Shown here piece after piece: positions 24,208 to 36,372 of a DNA stretch of 64,000 nt. Where the stretch lies: the NCBI GenBank assembly GCA_016081115.2, contig JABTTQ020002548.1, positions 186,001-250,000 of the forward strand. The letters run 5' to 3'. The notes beneath the pieces are model-generated. The model was given only the letters and a program-made list of their open reading frames with translations. It did no database searches and was not told the origin of the DNA. Position 1 is the first letter of the stretch. Each line of letters begins with the position of its first letter. Origin of the DNA: Rehmannia glutinosa (taxonomy: Eukaryota; Streptophyta; Magnoliopsida; Lamiales; Orobanchaceae). Position numbers and translations under genes: made by a program.

Positions 24208-25802
24208 TTATAACGATATTGTCCCCAATGGAGAGGTGAGAAAGTGACTTTCTGGTAACCAGGAGCTAAGGCTCATCGTAGTCGTGTGATGGAAGGAAGG
24301 CGCGGTCCCTGGTGGTGGTGGTGGCGGAAATGGGAACTGCGGGTACATCTGACTGCAGATCTGAGCGAGGACTTTGTCGCGCTCATTTTCGTACTTCTGC
24401 CGCGTGGCTCTATGGCACTGCTCTTCCTGAAAGGCAACTTCTAGGCGGCGATGCGCCCTCCTCATCTCCCGCATCTGCAGATAGTATGCATGCATAGGGT
24501 CGGCCTGGAAATCGGAAGAATGAGACTGATAGGCGACCGAAGTAGAAGGACCATCAGCACTGTATGTTTGTGCTGGTATGTCGGGTGCAACTGCGGGAGG
24601 GGCGCGAGCGGGGTCAACAATATATCCAACACCCGTAAGCTCAGGCGCGCCGCCATCCCAATCATCATACGACACAATGGTAGCCGAGTCAATTGGCTCC
24701 TTAGGGCACTCCAGAGGCTCGTCAACATCACCGTCCTGCAAAAATAGGACAAACATCATCAAAAACTCCCTCCTATGGGGAAACTGTAAGTTAATTTTAT
24801 TCACTTAGAGCAGTATGCTATTTCAAAATGACAACATGTTTGGTCTAGAAACTACCTAGTCTTTCTTAAACTAAAATAATAGATATCCACCACTACTTCC
24901 TTATCGTTAAAATAAAAATCTTTGCCGCAAGGGTCTTTTATTCTCAGGTTTAGCATTAACATAAATCGTAACTCTTAGCCCTAAATATCGAACCATTAAT
25001 AACATACTAGCTTTCAAAACATCATGGTACTCCAAATGAAATAAAGAAGGATAGAAGAAGTTTTCACCAAATTACATAGACATTCACTTTGAAAAAGTGG
25101 TAGTATCACTAACATAAATCATATCTACAAAATAACATGTTTATGGACATATTCAAAAAAGTGTCATAAGAAGAATAACGGAAAAAATAATATAAAATAT
25201 CCAACTTTGCACATCAATCACGCAACTACGAAAGAATGGTGATACATAAACCAAAACCATACATGTACCATTACAAATTTTTAATCCTATAATGAACTCA
25301 TTACTCCAGAACTCAATGAATTACTCAGGTTCCATATTGTAACTAAATGAGCCAATACTTGTTGCACTGGACTAATTTTCTTTACATTTTTATTTTTATT
25401 TTCATTTCTTGGAATAACCAAGTCAATATGCATAAAATACAGAACCCAACACTCCAAGGCAAAAAAAAAAAAAAAAGAAAAAAAACTAATAAAACAGAAA
25501 TAAAGTAAAACAAAAAAGGGCAAAGAAAAGAAATAAACCCTAGTAAAGAAAAAAAAAACCTGACGGAGGCCGCCGACTAGCTTGATGGTTTGATTAACCA
25601 TTTTGGAGAGGTCCATCACCACATCCCCAGGCAACTATCAAGAGGAGGGAAAAAAAAGCACAAAAACGATTATACATAAACACAATTTCTATAACTTTTA
25701 TGTAATTATATAGTTATACACAATAAAAACAGATGAGTTAACAGTACTTACCACTTGTTGATCGATATAGCTTGAAGGAGTAGTCGAGGGTTTCGGTTCC
25801 AT
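24208..25802 (-). CDS. Possible chimeric gene: RRP40 exons 1-2 spliced to a retrotransposon ORF
   Basis: Duplicated RRP40 exon 1 (25752-25802, donor GTAAGT) and exon 2 (25560-25634, acceptor AG and donor GT kept) stay open and in phase. The duplicated exon 3 acceptor (exon start 24735) is intact too, but after GACGGTGATGT the sequence switches to retrotransposon DNA and stays open to a TAA at 24208. Joined, this is 17 + 25 + 175 = 217 codons with no stop. The first 42 residues resemble RRP40 with a few substitutions. The tail has a charged helical segment (MREMRRAHRRLEVAFQEEQ) and a PPPPPP run and ends at the element's polypurine tract. The S1 and KH domains of RRP40 are absent, so RNA binding is not expected. 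A hAT element sits about 170 bp upstream of the ATG. Expression is unknown; it may be a pseudogene. Confidence 0.4.
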
Positions 25803-25972
25803 ATTTCTGTGAGTAAAATAATTAGATACAGTAAGTTGTATGTATAGTATGCTCTATGCTCTGAAAGCAAAAACGAAGAGGCGCCGAGGTGACGAGCCGA
25901 AAACAGGGTAACAACGCGGGAGAGACCGACAGAGGAGGGTAGAAGAGAGTCGTGTATCTGTTAGAAACGAGT

Positions 25973-26457
25973 AGAGATGGCAGTGGGGCGGGAATCCCGT
26001 TCCCCGCTGGGATTCCCGAAAATTTCATGAGGGGACGGGACGGGAAATTTTCTCCCGTTGGCGGGGACAGGGGGGACGGGATCGGGGATCTCCCCACCCC
26101 GCGGGGATCTCGCCCCGTTCCACGGGAACCGCTTTATTATATATATAATATAATATTTATAATATAATATAAATATATCCACATTAAATATTAAAAATAA
26201 CAAAATATTTAATTTATTTTATTAATGAGTAGTTTATTAGTTTTTATATAATTTATTAATATAAAAAATAATTATTTTTATAAAAATTGAATTTTTGCAA
26301 AAAAAAAAAAAGAAATTAAAGCGGGAGCGGGGATCCCATAGGGGGACGGATGGGGGGGAAATTTTTCCCCGATTGTCTCGTGGGACGGGACAGGATTCCC
26401 ATGTCGTCGGGGGGGATGGGGATCGCTCCCCGCCCGCCCCCGTTGACATCCCTAAAC
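25973..26457. mobile_element. hAT-like element inserted after the duplication
   Basis: It starts TAGAGATGGCAGTGGGGCGG and ends CCGTTGACATCCCT. The terminal words are inverted (AGAGATGGCA against AGGGATGTCA). AAACGAG occurs on both sides, and duplication copy 1 has an uninterrupted TTAGAAAAGAGACAAC at the matching place (about 19,330), which is an empty site. The interior has GGGGACGGG and CCCCG-rich arms around an AT-rich core. No transposase is seen. The boundary is precise to one base or so. Confidence 0.75.
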
Positions 26458-26912
26458 GAGACAACATACAAAAAGCGTGTTGAGAATTGAGTAGTTCCTT
26501 TTTTTTTTTTTTTTTTTTAGTTTTCTTTACTTAGGAATGGCAATGGGATGGAGCCCACTAGGCGAATATCTCAATACCTAGACATGCTCAGTCCACCCTA
26601 CGGGACGGAGGTCGGTCGACTCGTCCCGAGTTGTGGGGTGGGTGGGTCAACACGTGTTGAATATAATTTAATTATTTAATATTTTTTTTTTATTTTATAT
26701 TATTAATATTTTTTATCTATTATTTTGTTTTAATGTATGCTCCATTATTTATAAAAACTATCACTATATATGTTATATATAATATTAAATACATAAAAAC
26801 AACATTATCTTATATAATATACATTTAAATATATATTCAATATATTACACAATTAAAAATACTACAGGATGGGGGGGTACCCGTATATGGCGGAGGTGAT
26901 ACAAAGATCCGT

Positions 26913-29900
26913 GGGAAAAGGACATAAATACCCCATTTTTCATACCCAATCCCGCACAATACCCATTTTCAGTTTGATTTTGGACAAAAATACCGTTTTC
27001 ATTGAATGTTGACAAAAATACTCATTTTCATTGATTTTTTACAAAAATACCCATTTTTATTTGATTTTTGCATTGGTTTCTTTGTTGTTTCTTTGTTGTT
27101 TCAAAACATGTTTGTTGTTTCTTTGTTGTTTCATACCTGTTTCATTTATGTTTGTTATATGTTTCACTTAGCCAACTATTCATTGAATTCCATAGTTGCA
27201 TGGAGAAAATCTCAGGTGGTATGCCACAATGGACAATGAGAAGAAAAATAGAGAGTATACCAACTTTGTTCAGGGAGTTGATGAATATTTCCGTTTACTT
27301 TAGCTTTGGGATAAAGATTTATGCTATCGCAAACTTTTGAGTCTCTAATCTAATAAGTAAAGTATCTTCCCAGGAGATGGATGTACAATACAGATTGATT
27401 TAATTTTTCAGATACACTAGTTTGTTATCATTTGTAACCCTGCTTATACTTTGCTCAATTGTGCTTATGATCACTACATCTTGCTACTTTCTTTAATTTC
27501 ATCAACATGTTGAGTTTAATTCACGTGAAAACTGAAAAAACCCATGTAAATCAGGTTTTGCTTTCATCAGTTACTCATCCTTGGGTTGACAATTACTCCC
27601 TTAGATTCTAGGATATAAGATATATTTTTGTATATTAAAAATATGTTTCTAATAGTGTTTTTTTTAATAATTTTTTTCAAAAGTTATAAAATAAGTTAAT
27701 TAATGGAATTAATGGTTCTAGGTAGGGGTGATCATAAGTTTTCAAAAACCGCCCGCACCGCCCGAACCGCACCACACCGCACCGTTTATAGTAATTTTTT
27801 GATTAAAACCGCGATTTAGAATGGTGAATGAAAACCGCACTGCTTTGTTGGTTCGGTTATGCTTTTGGATCAAAACCACACCGCCAAAACCGCACCGCCC
27901 TTATATAATTTTAAGGGTAAATGAAATATTTTTCGACCATCTTTAGTTGAATAATTAGGCAATAAATATAATAAAACTAATATTTGATGAATAATAAAAA
28001 ACACATATTAAAAATTTTCTTTGTGGCTACAAATATACGTTTTATTTTGTATTCGAAGTAATGTTCCACTAAAATGCATTATGTATATGTAAAGTGTGTT
28101 CAGTGTTGCAAAATCATATTTTGTTTAAAGACAAATTAAATCTTACATATTTAATTTGTTCATTTTTCTTAATAATCATCCCTCTCATTTTCAAGCAGAG
28201 CTAACTAAACTTAAGGAATGAGACGATACTAGTGCAAATAGATGGCAAAATTGAAACTTAATCTCAAATTTAAGGACAGAGATGAGGCTGGAATTATGAT
28301 TTCTTACTTTGTATTTGCTGGAATTATGATTTCTCATGAATTTTTTGTTGTTGAAAGACATATATTAATTTATTAGTCTTGTAATATTTCATTTATTAAA
28401 ACCGCCAAACCGCCCGCAACCGCCCGTCACCGCCTAAAACCGCACCATTGATTTTACTTCATAAAACCGCGATTTGAAATTATTTTTTATAAAAACCGCA
28501 TATGGCAATTCGGTTTGAATTTTTTTTAAAAACCGCAAAACCGCACCGTGATCACCCCTAGTTCTAGGACTGAGTCTAAGATTGGATTGCGTTTAAATAT
28601 GAGTTCTTAAAAGTTTCATCATTTCCGAGTTTTGAATGCCTTCAAGATCACTCCAAAACACACGACTCATTAGACTGTGCTAATTTACTACAAACTTTTA
28701 TCACATGATCCCCTGTTTCACAATTGTTTTTACATATTTCATTTATGTTTCTTACATGTTTCAACCGATTACACCATCATTAAAGATTTACATAACAACA
28801 ATTCTCTAAAATCATTAGGAAGTGGAGGTAGAATCTCAATGTCGTTGTCATCGTCATCACCATTTTGCGACTTCAACTTAACATGATGGTGAATCGGATG
28901 ATCTGAGCCTTGCTTGTTCATTCTCTATCTCGAACGCTTCGACGTCCATAGCCTTCCAAACAATAAAGTGCTTGGCATAACAAGCAACAAAAAATTCCAC
29001 ATTCACTACAAAAGAAATAAAAAAAAAAAGATACACAGTCAGATAGATAACACAACAAATCAAAAACAATAAAAAAGAACAAAATAAATGGAAAATACAT
29101 AAAAGAACAAAAGAAACATAAAAAAAACAACTTCGAAACAAACGAAAAACTTCAAATCACAAAATAATAAAAGAACACAGAAAAAACATGCATCAGCAAC
29201 ACAAAATCAACAAATCATTCAAATTTGCATTCAACAAAGACCCGCGCCCCGCCGCGCATGGGGTGGGTCCGCCCCCCCGTTAAAACAAAAACCAAATGCT
29301 TTTCTCTTTGCATCCGTCACAGTTTTGGAAAACATATGACAACTCACATATCATAACAAGATCACATAGCATATTATCTCCATTATAGCTATCATGATAT
29401 GAATTCAGTTCAAAATACAGAAGCAGGACAAACCAAAAAGGAGACAATTTAATTTACAATTAATTGCAAAAGGTCGACGCTTTTAAAATTTTAATCCCGA
29501 ATATACAAAGTAAAAATTGATGAAGAAAATATCGAAACAAAAACGCGCCAACTCCCCATAAGAACGAATACGTGCTCTCGATCTCTATGAAAGTCTCTTT
29601 TCTAACTACAAAAAACCCAAATTCGAAATTACAAAAAAATAAAAGAGAGAAAAAGACTTAGTCGGGCGGGCGACAGAGAAGATGGCGAGGCGCCAGTGGA
29701 GAATATGGCGAGGCGTCGGCGGAAACGAAAAGGTGTAGCCGTGCAGCAGGTGGGAGGTGGAAAGAGAGTAGGATTTCAGATTTTGATTTTTGAGGGAGCT
29801 AGGGTTTGTGAAAAAATGAGGAAGAAGTCTTAATAAGAAGTGTTAACGGGAACTGAAAAAAACTTAATAAAAGTTCTTAATCCAAACATGTGATGAAACC

Positions 29901-30008
29901 AAAGGTAGGGTATTTTTGTCATGGGATGGAGTGGGTGGGGTATTTTTGTGATAGGTGGGTATTTTTGTCTTTTTTTTCTAAAAATCAGGGTATTTTGTGT
30001 AATTTCTC
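26913..30008. mobile_element. 3.1-kb MULE-like element with 9-bp target duplication
   Basis: Perfect 9-bp direct repeats AAGATCCGT (26904-26912, 30009-30017) flank the unit, and duplication copy 1 lacks it. The ends are similar inverted sequences (GGGAAAAGGACATAAATACC against GAGAAATTACACAAAATACC) followed on both sides by repeated ACAAAAATACCC words. TTTGTTGTTTC repeats link it to the elements at 20,786 and 46,903. No transposase ORF is seen. A hAT element (27,723-28,560) is nested in it. Non-repetitive stretches at about 27,160-27,700 and 28,600-29,830 could be captured host DNA: a minus-strand ORF with an AG acceptor near 29,010 and a GC-rich stretch at 29,660-29,760. I cannot name their source. 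Confidence 0.7.
27723..28560. mobile_element. hAT-like element nested in the MULE
   Basis: Terminal inverted repeats TAGGGGTGATCA and TGATCACCCCTA are perfect over 12 bp. The 8-bp target duplication GTTCTAGG is perfect (27715-27722, 28561-28568). Subterminal regions are filled with AACCGCACCG and ACCGCCCG words in the same sense at both ends. No transposase ORF is seen. Length 838 bp. Confidence 0.9.
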
Positions 30009-30530
30009 AAGATCCGTCCCACCCTGCCACGGGTCACAGGAGAGATTGGCCCAAATGGGGTGGGCCAGAGCGGATCTTGAACAGGATCGGTCAAATTGTC
30101 ATCCCTAACTTTACTACGTAAGACAATAGAAACTAAAGAGCCAAAGAAAAAAAAAATAATTGTGTAAATTCAATTCATTCTACTAAGTAACGATCATTAA
30201 CAGAGAAATAAGTATTAAAAAAATTTGGAGCGCAAAAATCAGTATTTTAATATCGTAACTAATGAATGAAAAAATAATTAATTGCGATGATATATATTTG
30301 AATAATAATAGAATTATACCATTAAATCGGTTTAAATTTTTTTTACATAATTTGCCAATTTTCCATTTGGTATATTGATTTTTTCTCATCTCGCATTTGT
30401 TGTGAATGACTTACAAAATGGTAAGTTACAACGATATAGCGGCTAATTTTTTTATTTTTTTGTAAATTTCAACCTTTTACAAAGGAAAAGAGGTGATGGA
30501 TAGGGTTTGAGGCGAGTGTTTGTTCCTTTT

Positions 30531-31405
30531 CGATAAAATATGTTGCCCTATTAATCAATATATCAATACAAAACCCTGGATGTTCGAATTCAAACAGTGT
30601 TGTATATTAATTTTGTAACACTGAAACATACGACACACTCACACGGAAATATAAATAACACCAGGACTTTTAATGTGCTTAGATTCTCAATCTTAATGCA
30701 CGAGGCCACGCCTGAGAGAAGAAAAACAATCCAATATTAGAAAACAACAATTATTACAAATACGATTGGATTACGTAAAGCATAAAGACTCCTCTTTATC
30801 TTATACACCAACACTCGTATAAAACTAATATTCCGATTGATTCTTCCAACAACCTCAACCTTGTTGGAATCCCTCCAACTTCAAATCCCTTGAACGATTG
30901 AGTCGATCCACACCGTAGATCTTCACCGTCTTCTCCCGAAGACTAGAATAAAGACACAAGTATTTCTTGAAGAAGAACAATAAGCTCAAAATATATTTTT
31001 CTCTTGGTAATCTTCTTCAAAGGATGAGTTCCCTTTATATAGTGAATGGAAACGATCCTCACATGGCGAGCCGATCCTCTCGTGGTGGAATCAGGACGTG
31101 CAAATTTCAGTGGAGTTACAAAAACTATAAAAGGAAAACAAAGATAATATAAAATCTTTCCTTATGGGTAAGAATCAAATACATAAGGAAGGAGTTTAAA
31201 TGGCAATTTAAATAAATTTGAATATATCAATATATGCAATCACAGATTACAAAGAAGCTACCTAAAATAGACAATCGCCATTAAATAATCACGAGAGAAT
31301 GCGGCAAGATATCGGCCAGATTCGCGCGGAAAGGTATTGCACAGTGTTACAATTTGGATTTTACATCGAGAAAAACCAAATTTGCCAATAATGATAACAT
31401 TAACA
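30531..31405 (-). repeat. Left (3') LTR of the copia element
   Basis: The 875-bp LTR is homologous to 34,873-35,767. Differences from its partner are mostly short indels, several at CAG/CTG/GC words. Confidence 0.88.
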
Positions 31406-32791
31406 ATCTCCTCTTTGGCACTTTTGGTCAAAAACACATCATGCAGGAAAAATAAAGAATCATAAGTGAAGCAACACTTTTGATTTAAGTCCGCAAATGT
31501 TAGCACAATCAAAATAACAAGCATTTATCCAATAGCATATATATCAAATTAGTTTATCCAAAATAAAAGTTTTATCATCAAACTACAAAGCAAGATAAAC
31601 AGAGAATGCTATAGATCGAGTCATCCTTTGACTCCCCCTTAGAGTGAGCCACACCATCTTCCTCATCATCATATTCAAACTCCCCTTAGAATTCGCATCA
31701 TCATCTTCTTCCTTATCACTGGACTTTTCGGACTCCCCCTCAATTAGGTCTCATCAAGAAGAGACTCAGTTTGCTCCCCCTTACTTGGGTCTCACCTCAC
31801 TAGAGTCTCTTCTCTCCCCCTTTTTGACCAAAAAAAGACAAATAAAGCCAACCAAACTTTGGCTATTTTTTGGTCAAAACAATCTCCTTCAAGAATTTGT
31901 ATGTAGTCCTTACCAAAATTGATGAGAGAATGAACCGCCAAAATTGGAGTGATACAAATGGCGACTATGGGAGTTTCCAAGAAAAGCTTCCAACTGCAAA
32001 TTCAAAAATTTGGAAAAGTCTCATAATTCAAGGTGTGCAATTAATCCAGAATAAGCACAGATGAACAATACCATTTATTATCAGAGACAAATTTAAGGAA
32101 TAAATCATTTCCAAAAATAATACACCACATCGAATCAAGAGAGAAGATATTTTCCACAAGCCCAAAGATGATCCTGATGGATGCCTAGAATGATGAGTTT
32201 ATTTCTGACAGGAATAAAAAGGCCTCACGCGTTTTGGTGCGGTAACTCAGTGTTGTACCACCTTTTTCACGAACACCACCATACAAAGTCAATGGATCAA
32301 AATCCTTTTCCCATTTAATAAGTCTTTTGAGTGAAAGGAATCGTGAGAAGAACAATTAGCAGTCGGTAGCTTTCGCTCTAAAACATGGGTAGCTCTTTCT
32401 CGAGAAGATCATAATAAGATTCAAGTATATAAAAGAACATAGAATGGTTCACAACTGAATAGCTTTCACACACAATGTAAGGGCAGATTTTTCCGTCAAA
32501 GGCCCAAAAATAAATACATCTTTCACATGGGAAAAATCATTCTTTTGCAATTTGATCCACAATTGTTTTTAGGCGGAAAATTCATCAAAGGAGTACTCAA
32601 TAGGGTTACAACAATAAAACATATAAGCCAATGTAATGATCTTAAAAATGCAAAATGTCTAATGCACAAGAATTAAGATCAAAAAGAGGTTGCAACACAC
32701 AAAGAAAGAGAAATGATGCACATGGTGTTGCAACATGAAACCCACACTAGTCGGAAAAATGTGACCACCCGTAGATATTTGAGTAATTAAA
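31406..32791 (-). other. Non-coding 3' region of the copia element
   Basis: The stretch lies between the end of pol and the 3' LTR. On the plus strand it shows repeated CTCCCCCTT words (31,620-31,820), i.e. extra purine tracts on the element's sense strand. No credible ORF is seen. Confidence 0.5.
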
Positions 32792-34807
32792 CTATTGAAA
32801 GTCTAGGGCTTTGGTGAAAATATCAGCAATTTGATTCTCGGTGGTAACAAAATCAATGGTAACAATCTTATTCTCAACCAAGTCTCTAATAAAATGGTGT
32901 CGAATATCGATGTGTTTAGTTCTCGAGTGTTGCTTTGGATTTTTAAAAATGTTTATGGCCCTTGAATTATCACGATGTCGGTAAGATTTTCTCTTCAACC
33001 CCATAGTCGATCAACACTTGTATCATCCACAACATTTGAGAACAAAAGCTCCTAAGGTGTATATTCGGACTCAATAGTGGATAGGGATACACAACTTTGT
33101 TCCTTCGACAATGAAACAAAATTGTTACCAAGTTAGACACATCCTCCAGGAGTGCTCTTTCGATCATCGACATCACCTGTCAAATTAACATCACTAAACC
33201 CAGTAAAGTTAGTGTTAGCATCAGATAAATATAATATACCAGGTTTAATAGTCTCATTCACATATCTAGTGATTCCCATATTCAATTTAGGAACTCAACT
33301 ATAGTTCTTATTTTGACTGAGATTATGCATGCCACGAAAATTCAAGTGACCCGTTTTCGATGCCATATTTCAGATTCACTCAGAGTAGTGTTATGACACT
33401 CAGTGTTGTAACACTGGAGCTGTTCCTGCAATAAATAACAGTTCGCGGAGGATCTGTTTCCCTTCAGAATACAATTGTCAGAATTATCAAAGACATTACA
33501 AACATTCTTATCAAATTTGACACACAAATCATTATCACAAAGTTGACTGATACTGATAAGATTGGCTTTTAGTCCTTCAACATACAAAACATTTTTGAGA
33601 GAAGGAAGACCGGACACATTCAAGGTTCCTTTTCCCAAAACTTTGCCTTTAGCACTATCACCAAAAGTAACCAATCCATTTTCATGTTTTTCAAAATCAT
33701 CAGTTTTTCCAACTCTCGGTCATATATGACGAGAGCAACAACCTTTGTCAAAGTACCATGATTGATCACATTGGCTTTTAAAGTAGTGTGTACTACATAG
33801 CAAGAGAATTCATCCTTCCTAACCCAAATTTTCTTGGGTTTGTTTGATAAATCAATTTTAAAATGAGGAGTGTTTCTTTCTTTGATGTTGGAACACTTGG
33901 AGTTTGCACCTGCCTTGCCTATAGTGTTTTAAGGCGATAACACTTAGGTCTTATATGGCTAGGACGATTGCAATAGTGACATATAGGAACAAAAGTATTT
34001 CTTCTTCCAACATGATTAGATGAAGTTCCTTCTTTAACAAAAGCATTTTTAGAATTTTTATCCTTTTTAGCAAAGTTTTTGTTAGAATTTGAACCAAAAC
34101 CAATACCGCACGATCTTGATGGATCTTTTCTTGAGATAGAATTTAATCCAATCTCCCTTACTAGTGTTTAGTTTCCTAACAGAGGTCATCATCTCGCTTA
34201 GATCTTTCTTCACCTTGGTTAATTCTTCCTTTCTTTGTTGCTATCCTTTAAAATTTTATGACTTCACCTTTGAGTGAGTCTCTTCCGTGATAAGACACAC
34301 CACTTTCTTTTCCAGGTTTTCATTTGTCTTCAAGACAACCAAGCATTTTTTATACATCTTTTGGTAAACTCTCTTTAGTTCTTCATTCCTTGATTCTTCA
34401 TCAACTTCGAGTCATCCTCGGAGTATTCATCACTTGAGTTATTTTCCTCTGCGGGAATCACGAGTTTAGACATCTTTCAACAAAAGGAAAGCTATTGTCA
34501 TACCCGCTTGGTGTTATAACACGAGAAATAGCACTAAGGTGCATTTCATTACAACCAACCTCTTTGCCAACATGATTGTTCACATTTTCTTCTTCTTTAT
34601 CATCCGGTTCTTCGTTACTCCATGAGGTGGTGAATGATTTCCCATTCTTCTTCGAGTATTTGCACATTCAACCTGGTTATGTCCAAAGCCACCACATTCT
34701 CTGCATTGAATCCTTTTGCTTTTATTTGAGTATTTGCTTCTTCTGCATTCTTTTGGTGTCAAGGAATTGAGGCGTGAAACCAAACTTTCTTCATAAACAC
34801 AAGACAT
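32792..34807 (-). pseudogene. Copia gag-pol remnant, integrase and RT core deleted
   Basis: In minus-strand order I see a gag zinc knuckle CRECGGFGHNQVEC (CX2CX4HX4C, near 34,660-34,705). A degraded protease entry (WYFDKGCCSRHI then a stop) lies near 33,730-33,765. Next comes a GAG pre-integrase segment (GLPSLKNVLYVEGLKANLIS) ending in a broken LWH-like motif near 33,345. The sequence then jumps to the end of RT/RNase H: MGITRYVNETIKPG, frame-shifted GDVDDRKSTPGGC, and the RNase H C-terminus with HIDIRHHFIRDLVENK and QIADIFTKAL. The integrase catalytic core and most of RT are missing, an internal deletion of probably over 2 kb. Several stops and frameshifts are present; not functional. Confidence 0.8.
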
Positions 34808-34872
34808 GTTAGCAACAAATACAAAAACAGGATCTCACTAATAAGAATTAGTGTTAGGCTCTTGATGCCAAT

Positions 34873-35767
34873 TGATAAAATATGTTGCCCTATTAATCAA
34901 TATATCAATACAAAACCCTGGATGTTCGAATTCAAACGAGTGTTGTATATTAATGTTGTTACCTTTGAAACATACGACACACTCACACAAAAGCGGAAAT
35001 ATAAATAACACCAGGATTTTTAACGTGCTTAGATTCCTAAATCTTAATGCACGAGGCCACGCCCGCAGAGAAGAAAAATAATCCAATATTAGAAAACAAC
35101 AATTATTACAAATACGATTTGGATTTACGTAAAGCATAAAGACTCCTCTTTATCTTATACACCAATACTCGTATAAAACTAATATTCCGATTGATTCTTC
35201 CAAAAACCTCAACCTTGTTGGAATCCCTCCAACTTCAAATCCCTTGAACAATTGAGTCAATCCACACCGTAGATCTTCACCGTCTTCTCCCGAAGACTAG
35301 AATAAAGACACAAGTATTTCTTGAAGAAGAACAATAAGCTCAAAATATATTTTTCTCTTGGTAATCTTCTTCAAAGGCCGAGTTCCTTTATATAGTGAAT
35401 GGAAACGATCCTCACATGGCGAACCGATCCTCTCGTGGCTGGAATCAAGGATGTGCAAATTTCCAGCTGGAGTTACAAAAACTATAAAAGGAAAACAGCA
35501 TAATATAAAATCTTTCCTTATGGGTAAGAATCAAATACATAAGGAAGGAGTTTAAATGGCAATTTAAATAGGTGAATATATCAATATATGCAATCACAAA
35601 TTACCCAGCAAGCTACCTAAAATAGCACAATCGCCATTAAATAATCACAGAGAATCTGGCAAGATATCAGCCCAGATTCGCGCAGAAGGTGTTGCACAGC
35701 AGTGTTACAACACTGGATTTTGCACTGTGCAGAAAGACCAAATTTGCCAATAATGATAACATTAACA
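34873..35767 (-). repeat. Right (5') LTR of the copia element
   Basis: The 895-bp LTR ends at CTTTC and is homologous to the left LTR. A TATA-like word is expected on the minus strand: CACTATATAAAGG is visible near 35,385-35,400. Confidence 0.88.
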
Positions 35768-36372
35768 CTTTCATATTTTTTTCTTATTGAATGTGCGATT
35801 GCGTGTGAAAATAGTCAAATAGTTTACTATTCGCTCATTTTTATTTTTCGATCATCAATCACATTCATTTACAATTTCAACATAAAACATCACGACAACT
35901 ATTATCATTGTATAAGTATATCACAAATACATTATTTACTCTCTTTTATTTTTCAAATCATCAATCATATTTATTCACTATTACACTAAAAAAACTATCA
36001 AATTAACTATCGGGGTTTCTTTATGTTTGGTCTAGTCAAAGAGACTTTTTTCATGAATGGCCTTACTTATTCCAAACATTCTTTAAGGGCCTTGTTCTAT
36101 GTTAAATGTCCAAATTATCCTTTCTTAACTTTAACATCCCAACAACCCTCCCATTTCAAAAGGTCTAAAATACCCCTTTTTATTTCTTCTAATGTTGTGT
36201 ATTTCAATCGAATTTTTGGGGGTTTTGTGCACCAAAAATTGTACATCTTCTCGTTCCCGATCTTCGACATTGCAAGAGGAATCAACATTCAGGTTTGAAT
36301 TTCGTTCTTCTAACCTTATGGCATTGTTTTATTCAATTTATCTGTCATTTCATTCATTTTCTCGAGTAGATG

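Larger units (their letters stand above)
26532..30107. mobile_element. Old hAT-like element, copy 2, split by a MULE
   Basis: This is the counterpart of 19,418-19,825: it begins TAGGAATGGCAATGGG and ends ATTGTCATCCCTA, with flanks TCTTTACT and ACTTTACT (7 of 8 alike). It is interrupted at 26,912/30,009 by the MULE described next. Confidence 0.6.
30531..35767 (-). mobile_element. Ty1/copia retrotransposon with internal deletion
   Basis: Two similar LTRs (30531-31405 and 34873-35767) begin TGATAAAATATG (C for T in the left copy) and end AACATTAACA. The flanks CTTTT (30526-30530) and CTTTC (35768-35772) are a near-perfect 5-bp duplication. Orientation is minus: beside the right LTR is a primer-binding-site-like TTGGCATCAAGAGC (initiator Met tRNA type), and inside the left LTR a purine tract CAAAGAGGAGAT. 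It lies inside duplication copy 2 and is absent from copy 1. The internal region is too short for a full pol; see the pol remnant. Confidence 0.88.
24725..36012. repeat. Segmental duplication, copy 2, expanded by insertions
   Basis: This matches 18,093-20,387 in the same orientation. Its length is about 11.3 kb because it contains a hAT element (25,973), a MULE (26,913-30,008, with a nested hAT) and a copia element (30,531-35,767). Removing these leaves about 2.4 kb, in agreement with copy 1. The left breakpoint is inside RRP40 exon 3 after GACGGTGATGT; the right breakpoint is near CACTATTACACTAAAAAAA. Confidence 0.88.
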
